From Clostridia bacterium (GTDB lineage: Bacteria; Bacillota_A; Clostridia; Lachnospirales; Cellulosilyticaceae), in assembly GCA_029239935.1 (NCBI GenBank), contig JARBTY010000009.1:1-43597 (forward strand): a DNA stretch of 43,597 nucleotides, read 5' to 3'. The notes beneath the pieces are model-generated. The model saw nothing but the letters and a program-made list of their open reading frames with translations. It searched no databases and was not told the origin of the DNA. Shown piece after piece: positions 1 to 6,898 of the stretch (positions are counted from its first letter, which is position 1; each line of letters starts with the position of its first letter). The position numbers and the translations under genes were made by a program.

Positions 1-67
<67 letters not shown>

Positions 68-71
68 ATAG

Positions 72-142
72 AGCGGGTGATGGGAATCGAACCCACGTGT
101 TCAGCTTGGAAGGCTGACGTTCTACCATTGAACTACACCCGC
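72..142 (-). tRNA. tRNA-Gly(TCC)
   Basis: This is a complete 71-nt cloverleaf on the minus strand. The acceptor pairs GCGGGTG with CACCCGC, the anticodon stem TCAGC/GCTGA encloses CTTCCAA with anticodon TCC, and the T loop is TTCGATT. CCA is not encoded. It is transcribed first, followed by tRNA-Arg, from a strong promoter just upstream. Confidence 0.96.
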
Positions 143-208
143 TTAAAGTATGATACTTTAAATATTGCACTGTCTGTTTAAGACTTTTTGTCTCAACCGA
201 CAAAATGT

Positions 209-237
209 ATTATACATAACTTCTTTGCATACGTCAA
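209..237 (-). promoter_or_regulatory. SigA-type promoter of the tRNA-Gly/tRNA-Arg pair
   Basis: Read on the minus strand, a -35 TTGACG (232-237) and a perfect -10 TATAAT (209-214) are separated by exactly 17 bp. Transcription would start near 202, about 60 bp before tRNA-Gly. The rest of the 143-264 gap is AT-rich and holds no other gene that I can see. Confidence 0.8.
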
Positions 238-264
238 CACTTTTTGCTATTTTTTTTTATTTTT

Positions 265-810
265 TTATTTACTCCTATAAATGTTGCATACTGGATGTGT
301 ACAAACCCTATCCTCACCAATAATCTGCATGACTGCTACGTCCTTAATAGAACTTGCATCAATCTCTAAAATCCCGTAAGATGGATACTCCGAATCTCTC
401 GGACTGCTGATACTTCCAGGGTTTAAAAGTATTATCCCCCTTTTCTTTTCCAGATATGCAGCATGGGTATGCCCACATATTGCTAAATCTGCTCCTTCTG
501 CCATGGCATGTATGAGAAGTTCATCGTAATCCCCCCACCTTACGCCATGTTTATGCCCGTGGGTAATGAATATAGAAACACCTTCTATCTCAATTATTTT
601 ATTATATTCTGAAGCTTGAGCAATGCCATCACAGTTTCCAAAAACAGCATGAATCTCTATCTCTGGATAGATTCTTTTCAAGCTTTCCATATCATCCCAA
701 TGGTCGCCACAATGGATAATCGTTTTGACTCCCAATGGTTTGATTCTCTTTAATATTTTCATAACATTGATTATATTTCCATGGGTATCACTAATCACTA
801 ATACTTTCAT
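265..810 (-). CDS. YfcE/MJ0936-type metallophosphoesterase
   Basis: This 181-aa protein belongs to the small calcineurin-like phosphoesterases. Its metal-binding motifs appear in the family order: ISDTHGN at the N terminus, CGDHWDD, GNCD, THGHKHG and CGHTHAA. These are the Asp, Asn and His ligands of a di-metal centre. Family members are phosphodiesterases on small or model substrates and the true substrate here is unknown. The start is only 2 bp after the rdgB stop, so the two genes are co-transcribed and probably coupled; the rdgB-yfcE pair is common in Firmicutes. The call is secure to family level only. Confidence 0.9.
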   Translation of the reverse strand: MKVLVISDTHGNIINVMKILKRIKPLGVKTIIHCGDHWDDMESLKRIYPEIEIHAVFGNCDGIAQASEYNKIIEIEGVSIFITHGHKHGVRWGDYDELLIHAMAEGADLAICGHTHAAYLEKKRGIILLNPGSISSPRDSEYPSYGILEIDASSIKDVAVMQIIGEDRVCTHPVCNIYRSK

Positions 811-812
811 CG

Positions 813-1412
813 CTATTCCTCTAACAGCACCTTTAGCTTTTCTTTCATTTGCTTGAGTGCTTTTCCTCTATGACTGATTTTATTTTTTAAATCCATTGGC
901 ATATCTGCCGTAGATGTTTCAAACTCTTCAACAAAAAAAATAGGATCATATCCGAAACCATTGTTACCTCTGGCTTCATACCCAATATAACCTTCTATTG
1001 TCCCAATTGCGGTAATAGTAGGCCTATGTGGTACTGCTACTGCAATTGCACACACAAATCTGGCCCCTCTTTGGTCTTTAGATACATCCTTTAAACGGTC
1101 TAATATGATTTGATTCTTAACTGTATAAGGTGTATCCTTGCCTAAATACCGAGCTGAGTACACCCCCGGTTCTTTATTTAAATAATCTATCTCAAGTCCT
1201 GAGTCATCTGCAATAATAATAGCATCGGTATACGACTTTAACGCCTCAGCTTTTATGCATGCATTCTCTAAAAATGTCGCGCCATTCTCTTCGATATCGA
1301 GATCAATGCCTACTTCCAGCATTGTTTTTACTTCTACATTTAAATCTGCCAGCATATTTTTTATTTCGATAACTTTTCCTTCATTTTGCGTTGCAACAAT
1401 GATAGTCTTCAT
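813..1412 (-). CDS. rdgB: XTP/dITP pyrophosphatase (RdgB/HAM1 family)
   Basis: The product hydrolyses non-canonical purine triphosphates (XTP, dITP, ITP) to monophosphates and so cleans the nucleotide pool in the cytoplasm. Visible family motifs are ATQNEGK at the N terminus, FLENA, ADDSGLE and GFGYDPIF. I chose the ATG at 1412 (199 aa) because AGGAGG lies 7 nt upstream; an in-frame GTG two codons earlier overlaps that ribosome-binding site. The length is normal for the family. It heads a two-gene unit with the downstream phosphoesterase. Confidence 0.95.
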   Translation of the reverse strand: MKTIIVATQNEGKVIEIKNMLADLNVEVKTMLEVGIDLDIEENGATFLENACIKAEALKSYTDAIIIADDSGLEIDYLNKEPGVYSARYLGKDTPYTVKNQIILDRLKDVSKDQRGARFVCAIAVAVPHRPTITAIGTIEGYIGYEARGNNGFGYDPIFFVEEFETSTADMPMDLKNKISHRGKALKQMKEKLKVLLEE

Positions 1413-1509
1413 ATACACTCCTCCTGAGTCACTCCGCCATTTTTATATTATTTTATAGTATTAACTTTCATCTGCTTAAAATTTACAACCCCATTACTTA
1501 AAGTGAAAG

Positions 1510-1528
1510 AGGAGGATATGACCCTCCT
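1510..1528. terminator. Hairpin between cheW and rdgB, possible terminator
   Basis: AGGAGG and CCTCCT form a 6-bp stem around a 7-nt loop, about 26 bp downstream of the cheW stop. The better T-run follows on the plus strand, where no gene ends. In the cheW direction the tail is only CTTTCACTTT. It may be a weak terminator for cheW. Confidence 0.4.
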
Positions 1529-1553
1529 TTTTTACTTGAGTTTTTTGGGATTA

Positions 1554-2006
1554 TTATCCTATATCCTGAAGTACCTTTTCATCCGTGTCGGATAAGAGCA
1601 AGTCCACATCAAAAATAACAATAATCCTGCCATCTCTTTTAATAATACCCTCGATATATTTACTTTCATATTTTTCAAGCATCTTAGGGGGATATTCTAT
1701 TTCTGACTCTTCAATAGTAAGTATTTCACAAACACTATCCACCATAAAACCAACTTTAGAGTCTTCCATGTTCATTAGAATAATTTTGGTGTCTTCTAAT
1801 GACTCTTTTTTAGGCATATGAAATCTGCATCTCAAGTTATATATTGGATAAATATTGCCCCTTAAATTAATGATGCCTTCAATGTACTCTGGAACTTCCG
1901 GCACTGGTCTAACCGGCTCGTAATTTCCTATCTCTAGAATTCTCATGATGTCAATGCTGTATTCTTGATCTAACAATTTAAATACTACTATTTGCCTTGC
2001 TGCCAT
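1554..2006 (-). CDS. CheW-like chemotaxis coupling protein
   Basis: This 150-aa single CheW domain protein would link chemoreceptors to the CheA kinase at the inner face of the membrane. The CheW fold is recognisable from QIVVFKLLDQEYSIDI at the N terminus, PEYIEGIINLRG in the middle, and a C-terminal IEGIIKRDGRIIVIFDVD. No receiver or kinase domain is attached, so it is CheW rather than CheV or CheA. The ATG at 2006 is preceded by AAGGGGG, which decides against a longer reading. It sits alone behind prfB, away from any chemotaxis operon in this window, and may be an accessory copy. Confidence 0.88.
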   Translation of the reverse strand: MAARQIVVFKLLDQEYSIDIMRILEIGNYEPVRPVPEVPEYIEGIINLRGNIYPIYNLRCRFHMPKKESLEDTKIILMNMEDSKVGFMVDSVCEILTIEESEIEYPPKMLEKYESKYIEGIIKRDGRIIVIFDVDLLLSDTDEKVLQDIG

Positions 2007-2026
2007 CAAACAATCCCCCTTATTTT

Positions 2027-3137
2027 TTAATCCCTTTGATGTATCCAAGCTAAATATGCATTCATAAATTTATCCACATCCCCATCCATAACTGCACCTG
2101 TATTGCCAGTTTCCTGTAATGTTCTATGATCTTTTACCATATTGTAGGGATGAAATACATATGATCTGATTTGACTGCCCCAAGCGATGTCCTTTTTTTC
2201 CCCTCTGATGTCATCCAATGTGTCCATACGTTCTTGCTTTTGCTTTTCCAAAAGTTTTACTTTTAGCATTTCCATAGCCTTTTCCCTATTTTGAATCTGC
2301 GAACGTTCATTTTGACATTGAACCACTATACCAGTCGGCGTATGGGTGATACGTACAGCTGAATCGGTAGTATTAATATGCTGTCCGCCTGCTCCTGTTG
2401 CTCTGTAGGTGTCAATTCTCAAATCTTCTGTCTTTACTTCTATCTGTATGTCATCTGTAATACGAGGCATAATATCACAGGACGCAAATGATGTATGTCT
2501 TCTGCCCGAGGAATCAAAAGGAGAAATACGTACTAACCTGTGGATGCCTTTCTCTGACTTAAGATAACCATAGGCATTTTGTCCGCTTATTTGAAGCGTA
2601 ACTGATTTGACACCAGCCTCTTCTCCATCCAGATAATCCAGCACATCTACTTTGTAGCCTCTTCTCTCTGCCCACCTGGTATACATCCTCAGCAGCATAC
2701 TTACCCAATCACAGGCTTCTGTCCCGCCTGCCCCTGGATGAAGCTCTAAAATAGCATCATTTTTATCATATTCTTCGTCTAATAAGGTTGCAATAAGCAT
2801 CTGTTCATAGTTCTTTTGGAATTCATCTGCATTTTGCTTGGCTTCTATTGCTAACTCTTTGTCATCCTCTTCATCAGCCATCTCAATGAGCACCAAAGTA
2901 TCTTCATAGCTCATACACAACTTATCGTATTTATCGACTAATTCTTTATATCCCTTTAATCTTTGAAGAATATTTTGTGCTTTTTCTATATCATTCCAAA
3001 ACCCATTATCCATAGTGGTTTCTTCTAATTCACTAATGAGCTCTTTTACTCTTTCTACGTCAAAGAGAGTTCCCCATCTCATTTAATTTAGTTCTATAGG
3101 GTTCAAGAACTATCTGTAGCTGCTCTAACTCTAACAT
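2027..3137 (-). CDS. prfB: Peptide chain release factor 2, with programmed +1 frameshift
   Basis: RF2 releases finished peptides at UGA and UAA. The anticodon-like tripeptide SPF (in [10 protein letters not shown]) and the catalytic GGQ (in GAGGQHIN) are both present. The reading frame starts at the ATG at 3137 (AGGAG 7 nt upstream), runs 25 codons to an in-frame TGA as codon 26, then continues in the +1 frame from GAC (3061-3059) to the stop at 2027, giving about 369 aa, the normal RF2 length. Translation from the internal ATG at 3082 alone would lose the N terminus. RF2 thus regulates its own synthesis: low RF2 slows decoding of the UGA and favours the shift. Confidence 0.96.
3059..3065 (-). 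promoter_or_regulatory. RF2 programmed frameshift site CTTTGAC
   Basis: Minus-strand CTT TGA C is the canonical slip site: the peptidyl-tRNA on CTT slips to TTT when UGA is decoded slowly. A GGGG stretch upstream can act as the stimulatory Shine-Dalgarno-like element. It is 6 nt from the CTT codon rather than the 3 nt seen in the E. coli gene. Confidence 0.92.
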
Positions 3138-3191
3138 ATTATCACTCCTTTATAATGATTCAAATCTTTTAGTTGATGCGGTTGCCTATAC

Positions 3192-3224
3192 AAAAAAATC
3201 ACTCGTGGAGCCCATTGAGTGATT
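3192..3224 (-). terminator. Intrinsic terminator of the initiator tRNA gene
   Basis: On the minus strand, AATCACTC and GAGTGATT form a perfect 8-bp stem around a 12-nt loop, followed by a run of T residues. It starts 8 bp past the tRNA 3' end. Confidence 0.9.
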
Positions 3225-3231
3225 CTTGCAA

Positions 3232-3305
<74 letters not shown>

Positions 3306-3323
3306 TTATTAAAATGTACCCTT

Positions 3324-3351
3324 AGTATATCACCAGCATGCTGTTTGTCAA
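3324..3351 (-). promoter_or_regulatory. SigA-type promoter of tRNA-fMet
   Basis: On the minus strand, TTGACA (3346-3351) and TATACT (3324-3329) are 16 bp apart. The -35 box begins only 2 bp beyond the divIC stop codon. The predicted start lies about 12 bp before the tRNA. Confidence 0.8.
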
Positions 3352-3353
3352 GG

Positions 3354-3635
3354 TTACTGCTTTTCTCTAAATACAATGTCTTCCTTTTTGACCATTCCTA
3401 ATTCTTCTCTTGCGATTTTTTCAATATACTCAGGTGTATTGATTTGAGTCACTTCTTGTTCTAATTTTTCTAGTTCCTTTTGCCCTGACTTAAGACTTTG
3501 CTGATCTAGATAAATTTGATTATCCACTCGTTTGATAAGTGTATTTAATTGATAACTTCTTACTCCCAATACTGAAATAGTGATAAGTGTCAAAATAAAT
3601 ACTGTACGCACAATAGTTTGCTTTATTTTTTTCAT
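3354..3635 (-). CDS. divIC: FtsB/DivIC-type cell-division protein
   Basis: This 93-aa bitopic septum protein has a short basic N terminus, one membrane segment at about residues 11-26, then a coiled coil rich in Leu, Lys and Gln (about 30-65). The C-terminal motif around PEYIEKIAREELGMVKK is typical of DivIC/FtsB. It would act with FtsL and DivIB at the division septum. Its position after yabP-yabQ matches the gene order in Bacillus, which supports divIC over other short coiled-coil proteins. The ribosome-binding site is weak. Confidence 0.88.
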   Translation of the reverse strand: MKKIKQTIVRTVFILTLITISVLGVRSYQLNTLIKRVDNQIYLDQQSLKSGQKELEKLEQEVTQINTPEYIEKIAREELGMVKKEDIVFREKQ

Positions 3636-3723
3636 TAGTATCCCTACTTTTAAATAAATTAATAATATATCAGGATAAAATATTATCTATTCCCATCTTA
3701 TCTAATTTACTATAATTTGTAAA

Positions 3724-4245
3724 TCATTTTTTTCTTTTTTTAATATGTATTTCTGTTCGTATTTCTGCTTTTTTATGATACCATTGCCTTTTTAATCTTC
3801 GCAACTTTACTTTTTTATAATCCGATACATACTCTAACTTCATACCAACATAACCAAGAGGTATTTTAAGGAAATTTATAAATCCTTTTATAGGTATGGC
3901 TAAAATTTTTATTACATACTTTATAAAAATTTTTATGTACTTAATAACAAGGGTTGCAACTTTCATAAATATAATGCTAAAGCTGGCAAAGTAAAGTATT
4001 GCTCCTAATAAAATGCCTATAAAAACAAACGGTCTAATAGCCGCATAGTTGTTAATATATAACATATAGAAACCAATAAGTGCACATATCACCCAGTATA
4101 AAATATCTTCTATCTGAACTAAAAAATCAGGATGCCTTATAAGTTTTCTTAAAATCCTTATCATATCAAAAAATATACCTATTATAATCCCTATTTCAAT
4201 GCAGGTAATAAACAATAGCGCCTGATCATTTACAATTTGATTCAT
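3724..4245 (-). CDS. yabQ: Spore cortex biosynthesis protein YabQ
   Basis: This 173-aa polytopic membrane protein has hydrophobic stretches at about 7-30, 45-65 and 70-105. They are followed by further hydrophobic and basic segments and a Lys/Arg-rich cytoplasmic tail ending in KKRKK. YabQ is needed for cortex formation and sits in the outer forespore membrane in Bacillus. The N terminus (ITCIEIGIIIGIFFDMIRILRK) and its place between yabP and divIC support the name. Expression in other spore-formers is mother-cell specific. It follows yabP by 15 bp. Confidence 0.87.
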   Translation of the reverse strand: MNQIVNDQALLFITCIEIGIIIGIFFDMIRILRKLIRHPDFLVQIEDILYWVICALIGFYMLYINNYAAIRPFVFIGILLGAILYFASFSIIFMKVATLVIKYIKIFIKYVIKILAIPIKGFINFLKIPLGYVGMKLEYVSDYKKVKLRRLKRQWYHKKAEIRTEIHIKKRKK

Positions 4246-4260
4246 CGCACAATCCCCATC

Positions 4261-4542
4261 TCACTTAAATAGTTTTGACATAATGGAACCCTTTTTCTTA
4301 ACAACACCTTGGCTGTCATGGTAGATAAGCTCTGTTATGGTGCCCTCTACCACCATGTCTCCGTCATCTATATTCATTTTTACAATATGAAGTCCATCTC
4401 CTTTAATCTCAATGTAGCCCTCACTGGTCTCAAGTTCTATGATACCTTCATCAAAAGAGAATACATCTATAACACCTGTTAAAGATAACTTCTCTCGATC
4501 TACAATATTTACAATGTGCTTCCTCGTCATCTTCTCTTCCAT
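4261..4542 (-). CDS. yabP: Spore coat/cortex assembly protein YabP
   Basis: This 93-aa YabP/YqfC-family protein is soluble and beta-rich. The recognisable core is HIVNIVDREKLSLTGV followed by EGIIELETSEG and EIKGDGL. In Bacillus it is a mother-cell sporulation gene whose exact role remains poorly defined. Three upstream in-frame ATGs exist; I chose 4542 because only that one has AAAAGGG at a workable distance. The segment just upstream is a perfect inverted repeat. It forms a sporulation pair with yabQ and is probably co-transcribed with it. Confidence 0.85.
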   Translation of the reverse strand: MEEKMTRKHIVNIVDREKLSLTGVIDVFSFDEGIIELETSEGYIEIKGDGLHIVKMNIDDGDMVVEGTITELIYHDSQGVVKKKGSIMSKLFK

Positions 4543-4553
4543 TTTCATCACCC

Positions 4554-4594
4554 TTTTCATATAAATAGCTTTATATTAACTATTTATATGAAAA
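4554..4594. repeat. Perfect 15-bp inverted repeat upstream of yabP
   Basis: The arms at 4554-4568 and 4580-4594 are exact reverse complements with an 11-nt spacer. There is no T-run on either side, so it is not an ordinary terminator. In the yabP mRNA one arm ends in AAAA, touching the GGG of the ribosome-binding site. It could be an RNA switch, a processing site or an operator. Confidence 0.75.
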
Positions 4595-4607
4595 GAAAAG
4601 ATAATTA

Positions 4608-4847
4608 TTACAGAATCCGGTACAAGTTATTTGTTTCTTCTTTTTTAACATGCTCTTTAATCTCTAGTACCTCATATTTTGAAGTTTGTGTACCAAATCT
4701 TATCTCTATGATATCTCCTACCTTTACGATTGTACTGGATTTGGCTGCCTTTCCATTAACTGAAACCCTTTGGTGATCACAAGCCTCTTGAGCAATAGTA
4801 CGCCTTTTTATAATACGTGCCAGCTTTAAATACTTATCTATACGCAT
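4608..4847 (-). CDS. rqcP: S4-domain RNA-binding protein RqcP (YabO/Hsp15-like)
   Basis: This 79-aa protein is essentially one S4 domain, starting MRIDKYLKLARIIKRRT and containing VSVNGKAAKSSTIVKVGDIIEI. The Firmicutes YabO homologue, RqcP, binds stalled 50S-peptidyl-tRNA complexes and helps RqcH add C-terminal alanine tails in ribosome quality control. The length and the mazG-yabO-yabP order fit this family. AGGAGG lies directly upstream. A strong terminator just before the gene separates it from HU, so it depends on readthrough or on a promoter within the short gap. Confidence 0.9.
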   Translation of the reverse strand: MRIDKYLKLARIIKRRTIAQEACDHQRVSVNGKAAKSSTIVKVGDIIEIRFGTQTSKYEVLEIKEHVKKEETNNLYRIL

Positions 4848-4876
4848 CGTTTCCTCCTCATGACATTAAAATAGTT

Positions 4877-4904
4877 AAAAAAAATCTACACAAATTGTGT
4901 AGAT
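4877..4904 (-). terminator. Intrinsic terminator after HU
   Basis: Arms ATCTACACA and TGTGTAGAT form a perfect 9-bp stem with a 3-nt loop. On the minus strand it is followed by eight T residues. It begins 15 bp beyond the HU stop. Confidence 0.92.
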
Positions 4905-4919
4905 CTGAAGTGCTTTTAT

Positions 4920-5198
4920 CTATTCGCCTTTAACAACATCTTTCAAAGCTTTGCCTGGTTTGAACTTTGGAGCTTTTCCTCCTGGAATAGGCATTTCTTC
5001 ATTTGTTTTTGGATTTCTTCCTACACGTGGTTTACGCTCAGTTACTTCAAACGTTCCAAATCCAACTAATTGAATTTTTCCCCCAGCTTTAAGTTCTTCC
5101 ATTACAGATTCTTCAAATGCTTTAAGAGCTTTTTCAGCATCTTTTTTACTCATTTCTGCTTTTGCAGCGATAGCTGCTACCAATTCAGATTTGTTCAT
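4920..5198 (-). CDS. HU-family DNA-binding protein
   Basis: This 92-aa HU/HBsu-type nucleoid protein bends and compacts DNA as a dimer. The sequence starts MNKSELVAAIAAKAEMSKKD and carries the signature GFGTFEVTERKPRVGRNP, ending with the basic arm and GKALKDVV. The ATG at 5198 has AGGAGG 7 nt upstream; the longer in-frame start is ignored. It lies between mazG and rqcP, an insertion common in Clostridia. The strong terminator after it suggests a high-level monocistronic transcript. Confidence 0.96.
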   Translation of the reverse strand: MNKSELVAAIAAKAEMSKKDAEKALKAFEESVMEELKAGGKIQLVGFGTFEVTERKPRVGRNPKTNEEMPIPGGKAPKFKPGKALKDVVKGE

Positions 5199-5216
5199 TA
5201 TCTTTCCTCCTCTATT

Positions 5217-5231
5217 CATGTTTTTAACATG
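5217..5231. repeat. Small perfect palindrome in the HU leader
   Basis: CATGTT and AACATG surround a 3-nt centre, about 10 bp upstream of the HU ribosome-binding site. There is no T-run, so it is not a terminator. An mRNA-stabilising hairpin or an operator is possible. Confidence 0.45.
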
Positions 5232-5258
5232 GATATATGTATTGAAAATTAGCGTTGT

Positions 5259-6047
5259 TTATTCCATGGTTTTACACTCTTCCCACAACTTATTCATCTC
5301 TTGTAATGATAAATCAAGGACCTGTTTTCCTTGTGCAAACGCTGAATTTTCAATATATCTAAATCTATTTATAAACTTTTCAAGTGACTTTGTCAAGGCA
5401 AATTCCGGATTTAAATTAAAAAAAGTGGATAAATTAACTACGCTAAATAACAAATCTCCTAATTCCTCTTCTATTTGGATTATATTTCCATTTTTTATTG
5501 AGTTTTTTAATTCTTCACTCTCTTCTGTTATCTTATCAAATAGTGGTTCATATTCATCCCAAAACAAGCCTGCTTTTGCTGCTTTTTTTTGGACTTTGTG
5601 TGTTCGTATAAGGGCTGGCAAAGCCTTAGCTATTCGTTCAATAGACTCCGAAACAGACGCCTCTTTTTTCTCTTTTTTCTTGAGCTCCTCCCAAGTGTTG
5701 ATAACCTCCTGTGGGGTACCTACTCCTTGGATACCATTAAACACATGAGGATGTCTATAGACTAGTTTTTGAGCAAGAGTATCTACAATCTCTGCCATAT
5801 TAAATTGACCTTCTTCTTCACCGATTTGTGCATGTAAGAGCACTTGAAGCAGTACATCTCCTAACTCTTCTTTCATGTTGGGTATATCTTCGTTTTTAAT
5901 AGCGTCCACCAGCTCATAACTTTCTTCTAACAAATGAGGCAGCAGTGAAAAATGAGTTTGTACTTTATCCCAAGGGCATCCATTTTCTCCTCTAAGTGTC
6001 TCAATAATTTCAAGTAACTCTTCATAGGTATATCGCCTATCTTCCAT
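5259..6047 (-). CDS. mazG: Nucleoside triphosphate pyrophosphohydrolase MazG
   Basis: This 262-aa full-length MazG contains two all-alpha NTP-PPase halves. It hydrolyses NTPs and dNTPs to monophosphates, including damaged nucleotides. The N-terminal half shows LRGENGCPWDKVQTH, LEESYEL and the EELGDVLLQV metal-binding helix. The second half repeats the pattern at EESEELK and EEELGDLLFSVVN. Bacillus YabN has an extra N-terminal methylase domain that is absent here. The gene lies between spoVT and HU, in the usual synteny. Confidence 0.95.
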   Translation of the reverse strand: MEDRRYTYEELLEIIETLRGENGCPWDKVQTHFSLLPHLLEESYELVDAIKNEDIPNMKEELGDVLLQVLLHAQIGEEEGQFNMAEIVDTLAQKLVYRHPHVFNGIQGVGTPQEVINTWEELKKKEKKEASVSESIERIAKALPALIRTHKVQKKAAKAGLFWDEYEPLFDKITEESEELKNSIKNGNIIQIEEELGDLLFSVVNLSTFFNLNPEFALTKSLEKFINRFRYIENSAFAQGKQVLDLSLQEMNKLWEECKTME

Positions 6048-6092
6048 TTCATCACTCCCTGTAGACTTTTTATAAAATTTTACCTTATAATC

Positions 6093-6130
6093 TAAAAAAA
6101 AGCCAGCAACTTATAAATAAGTTATTGGCT
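6093..6130 (-). terminator. Intrinsic terminator after spoVT
   Basis: On the minus strand a 13-bp stem (AGCCA...TAACTTA with TAAGTT...TGGCT, one mismatch) is followed by eight T residues. It begins 8 bp past the spoVT stop and separates it from mazG. Confidence 0.9.
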
Positions 6131-6137
6131 TCTCCAA

Positions 6138-6689
6138 TTATTGTTCCATTTGTTTGCCTATAAAACCAGCTGCTGATTGGGCTAATTTTTCTTCTACTTC
6201 TCCCATTAAACTGTTTTTATTAGGTGATAAGAAAATAACCGCTCCAATTGCATCTCCTTCACAAATAATAGGAGAAATAACTTCTGAATAGTAACCTTCT
6301 GTAGAACCTTCTGATAAAATAGGTGCAAACTTAGAATCATCCTTTGTTGCTTTAAAGATGGATCTGTTCTCAATAATTTTTTCTAAGTTGCTACTAATAC
6401 CTTTGTCTAAAAATTCTTTTTTTGAACCTCCAGCTACTGCAATGACCTGATCCTTATCGGATATACACGTAATGTGCCCTGTCGCCTGTGCTAAAGCATC
6501 TGCATACTCTTTCACAAAAGAACTTAATTCCCCTACTGGAGAATACTTTTTGAGGATAACTTGTCCTTCGTTATCTGTAAATATCTCTAAAGGATCCCCT
6601 TCTCTAATACGTAATGTCCTTCTTATTTCTTTGGGTATGACCACTCGGCCTAAATCATCTATTCTTCTAACGATGCCTGTTGCTTTCAA
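6138..6689 (-). CDS. spoVT: Stage V sporulation regulator SpoVT
   Basis: This 183-aa transcription factor modulates sigma-G-dependent genes in the forespore. The N-terminal swapped-hairpin AbrB DNA-binding domain (about 1-50) reads KATGIVRRIDDLGRVVIPKE. The remaining 130 residues form the GAF-like sensory domain. The start is TTG at 6689, with AGGAGG 9 nt upstream, giving MKATGIV as in other SpoVT proteins; the ATG-lacking longer version would overlap the ribosome-binding site. A sigma-G-like promoter lies upstream and a terminator follows. Confidence 0.96.
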   Translation of the reverse strand: MKATGIVRRIDDLGRVVIPKEIRRTLRIREGDPLEIFTDNEGQVILKKYSPVGELSSFVKEYADALAQATGHITCISDKDQVIAVAGGSKKEFLDKGISSNLEKIIENRSIFKATKDDSKFAPILSEGSTEGYYSEVISPIICEGDAIGAVIFLSPNKNSLMGEVEEKLAQSAAGFIGKQMEQ

Positions 6690-6744
6690 ACAAAACAACC
6701 TCCTTAATGTCTAAATAAGTAAATTAATGACTGTAATTTATCAT

Positions 6745-6775
6745 TATTATGCTACATATAGTATGATAATATGCA
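6745..6775 (-). promoter_or_regulatory. Candidate sigma-G promoter of spoVT
   Basis: On the minus strand TGCATA (6770-6775) and CATAATA (6745-6751) are 18 bp apart. This fits the forespore sigma-G pattern G-H-A-T-R, N18, CAT-N-H-TA. spoVT is sigma-G dependent in Bacillus, so the match is in the expected place, but such AT-rich motifs also occur by chance. Confidence 0.45.
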
Positions 6776-6843
6776 TCCGTTAATCTACTTTTCATTTGTT
6801 TAATTTAAGTATTACCAATCCATAGATAATTCATCCCATTAAT

Positions 6844-6883
6844 AAAAGGTTAAATCATTAATTTACCTATGATTTAACCTTTT
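6844..6883. terminator. Strong hairpin terminator after the PrsA-like gene
   Basis: A perfect 15-bp stem (6844-6858 with 6869-6883) with a 10-nt loop lies 15 bp beyond the prsA stop. The stem ends in AAAA/TTTT, so it can terminate in either direction. Only the minus-strand gene needs it. Confidence 0.85.
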
Positions 6884-6898
6884 ATAGAAATATTTTTA

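Noticed and set aside
5191..5748. 185-aa plus-strand frame opposite mazG
   Set aside because: It is antisense to a clearly conserved gene, has Ser/Phe-rich composition typical of a reverse frame and shows no family motif.
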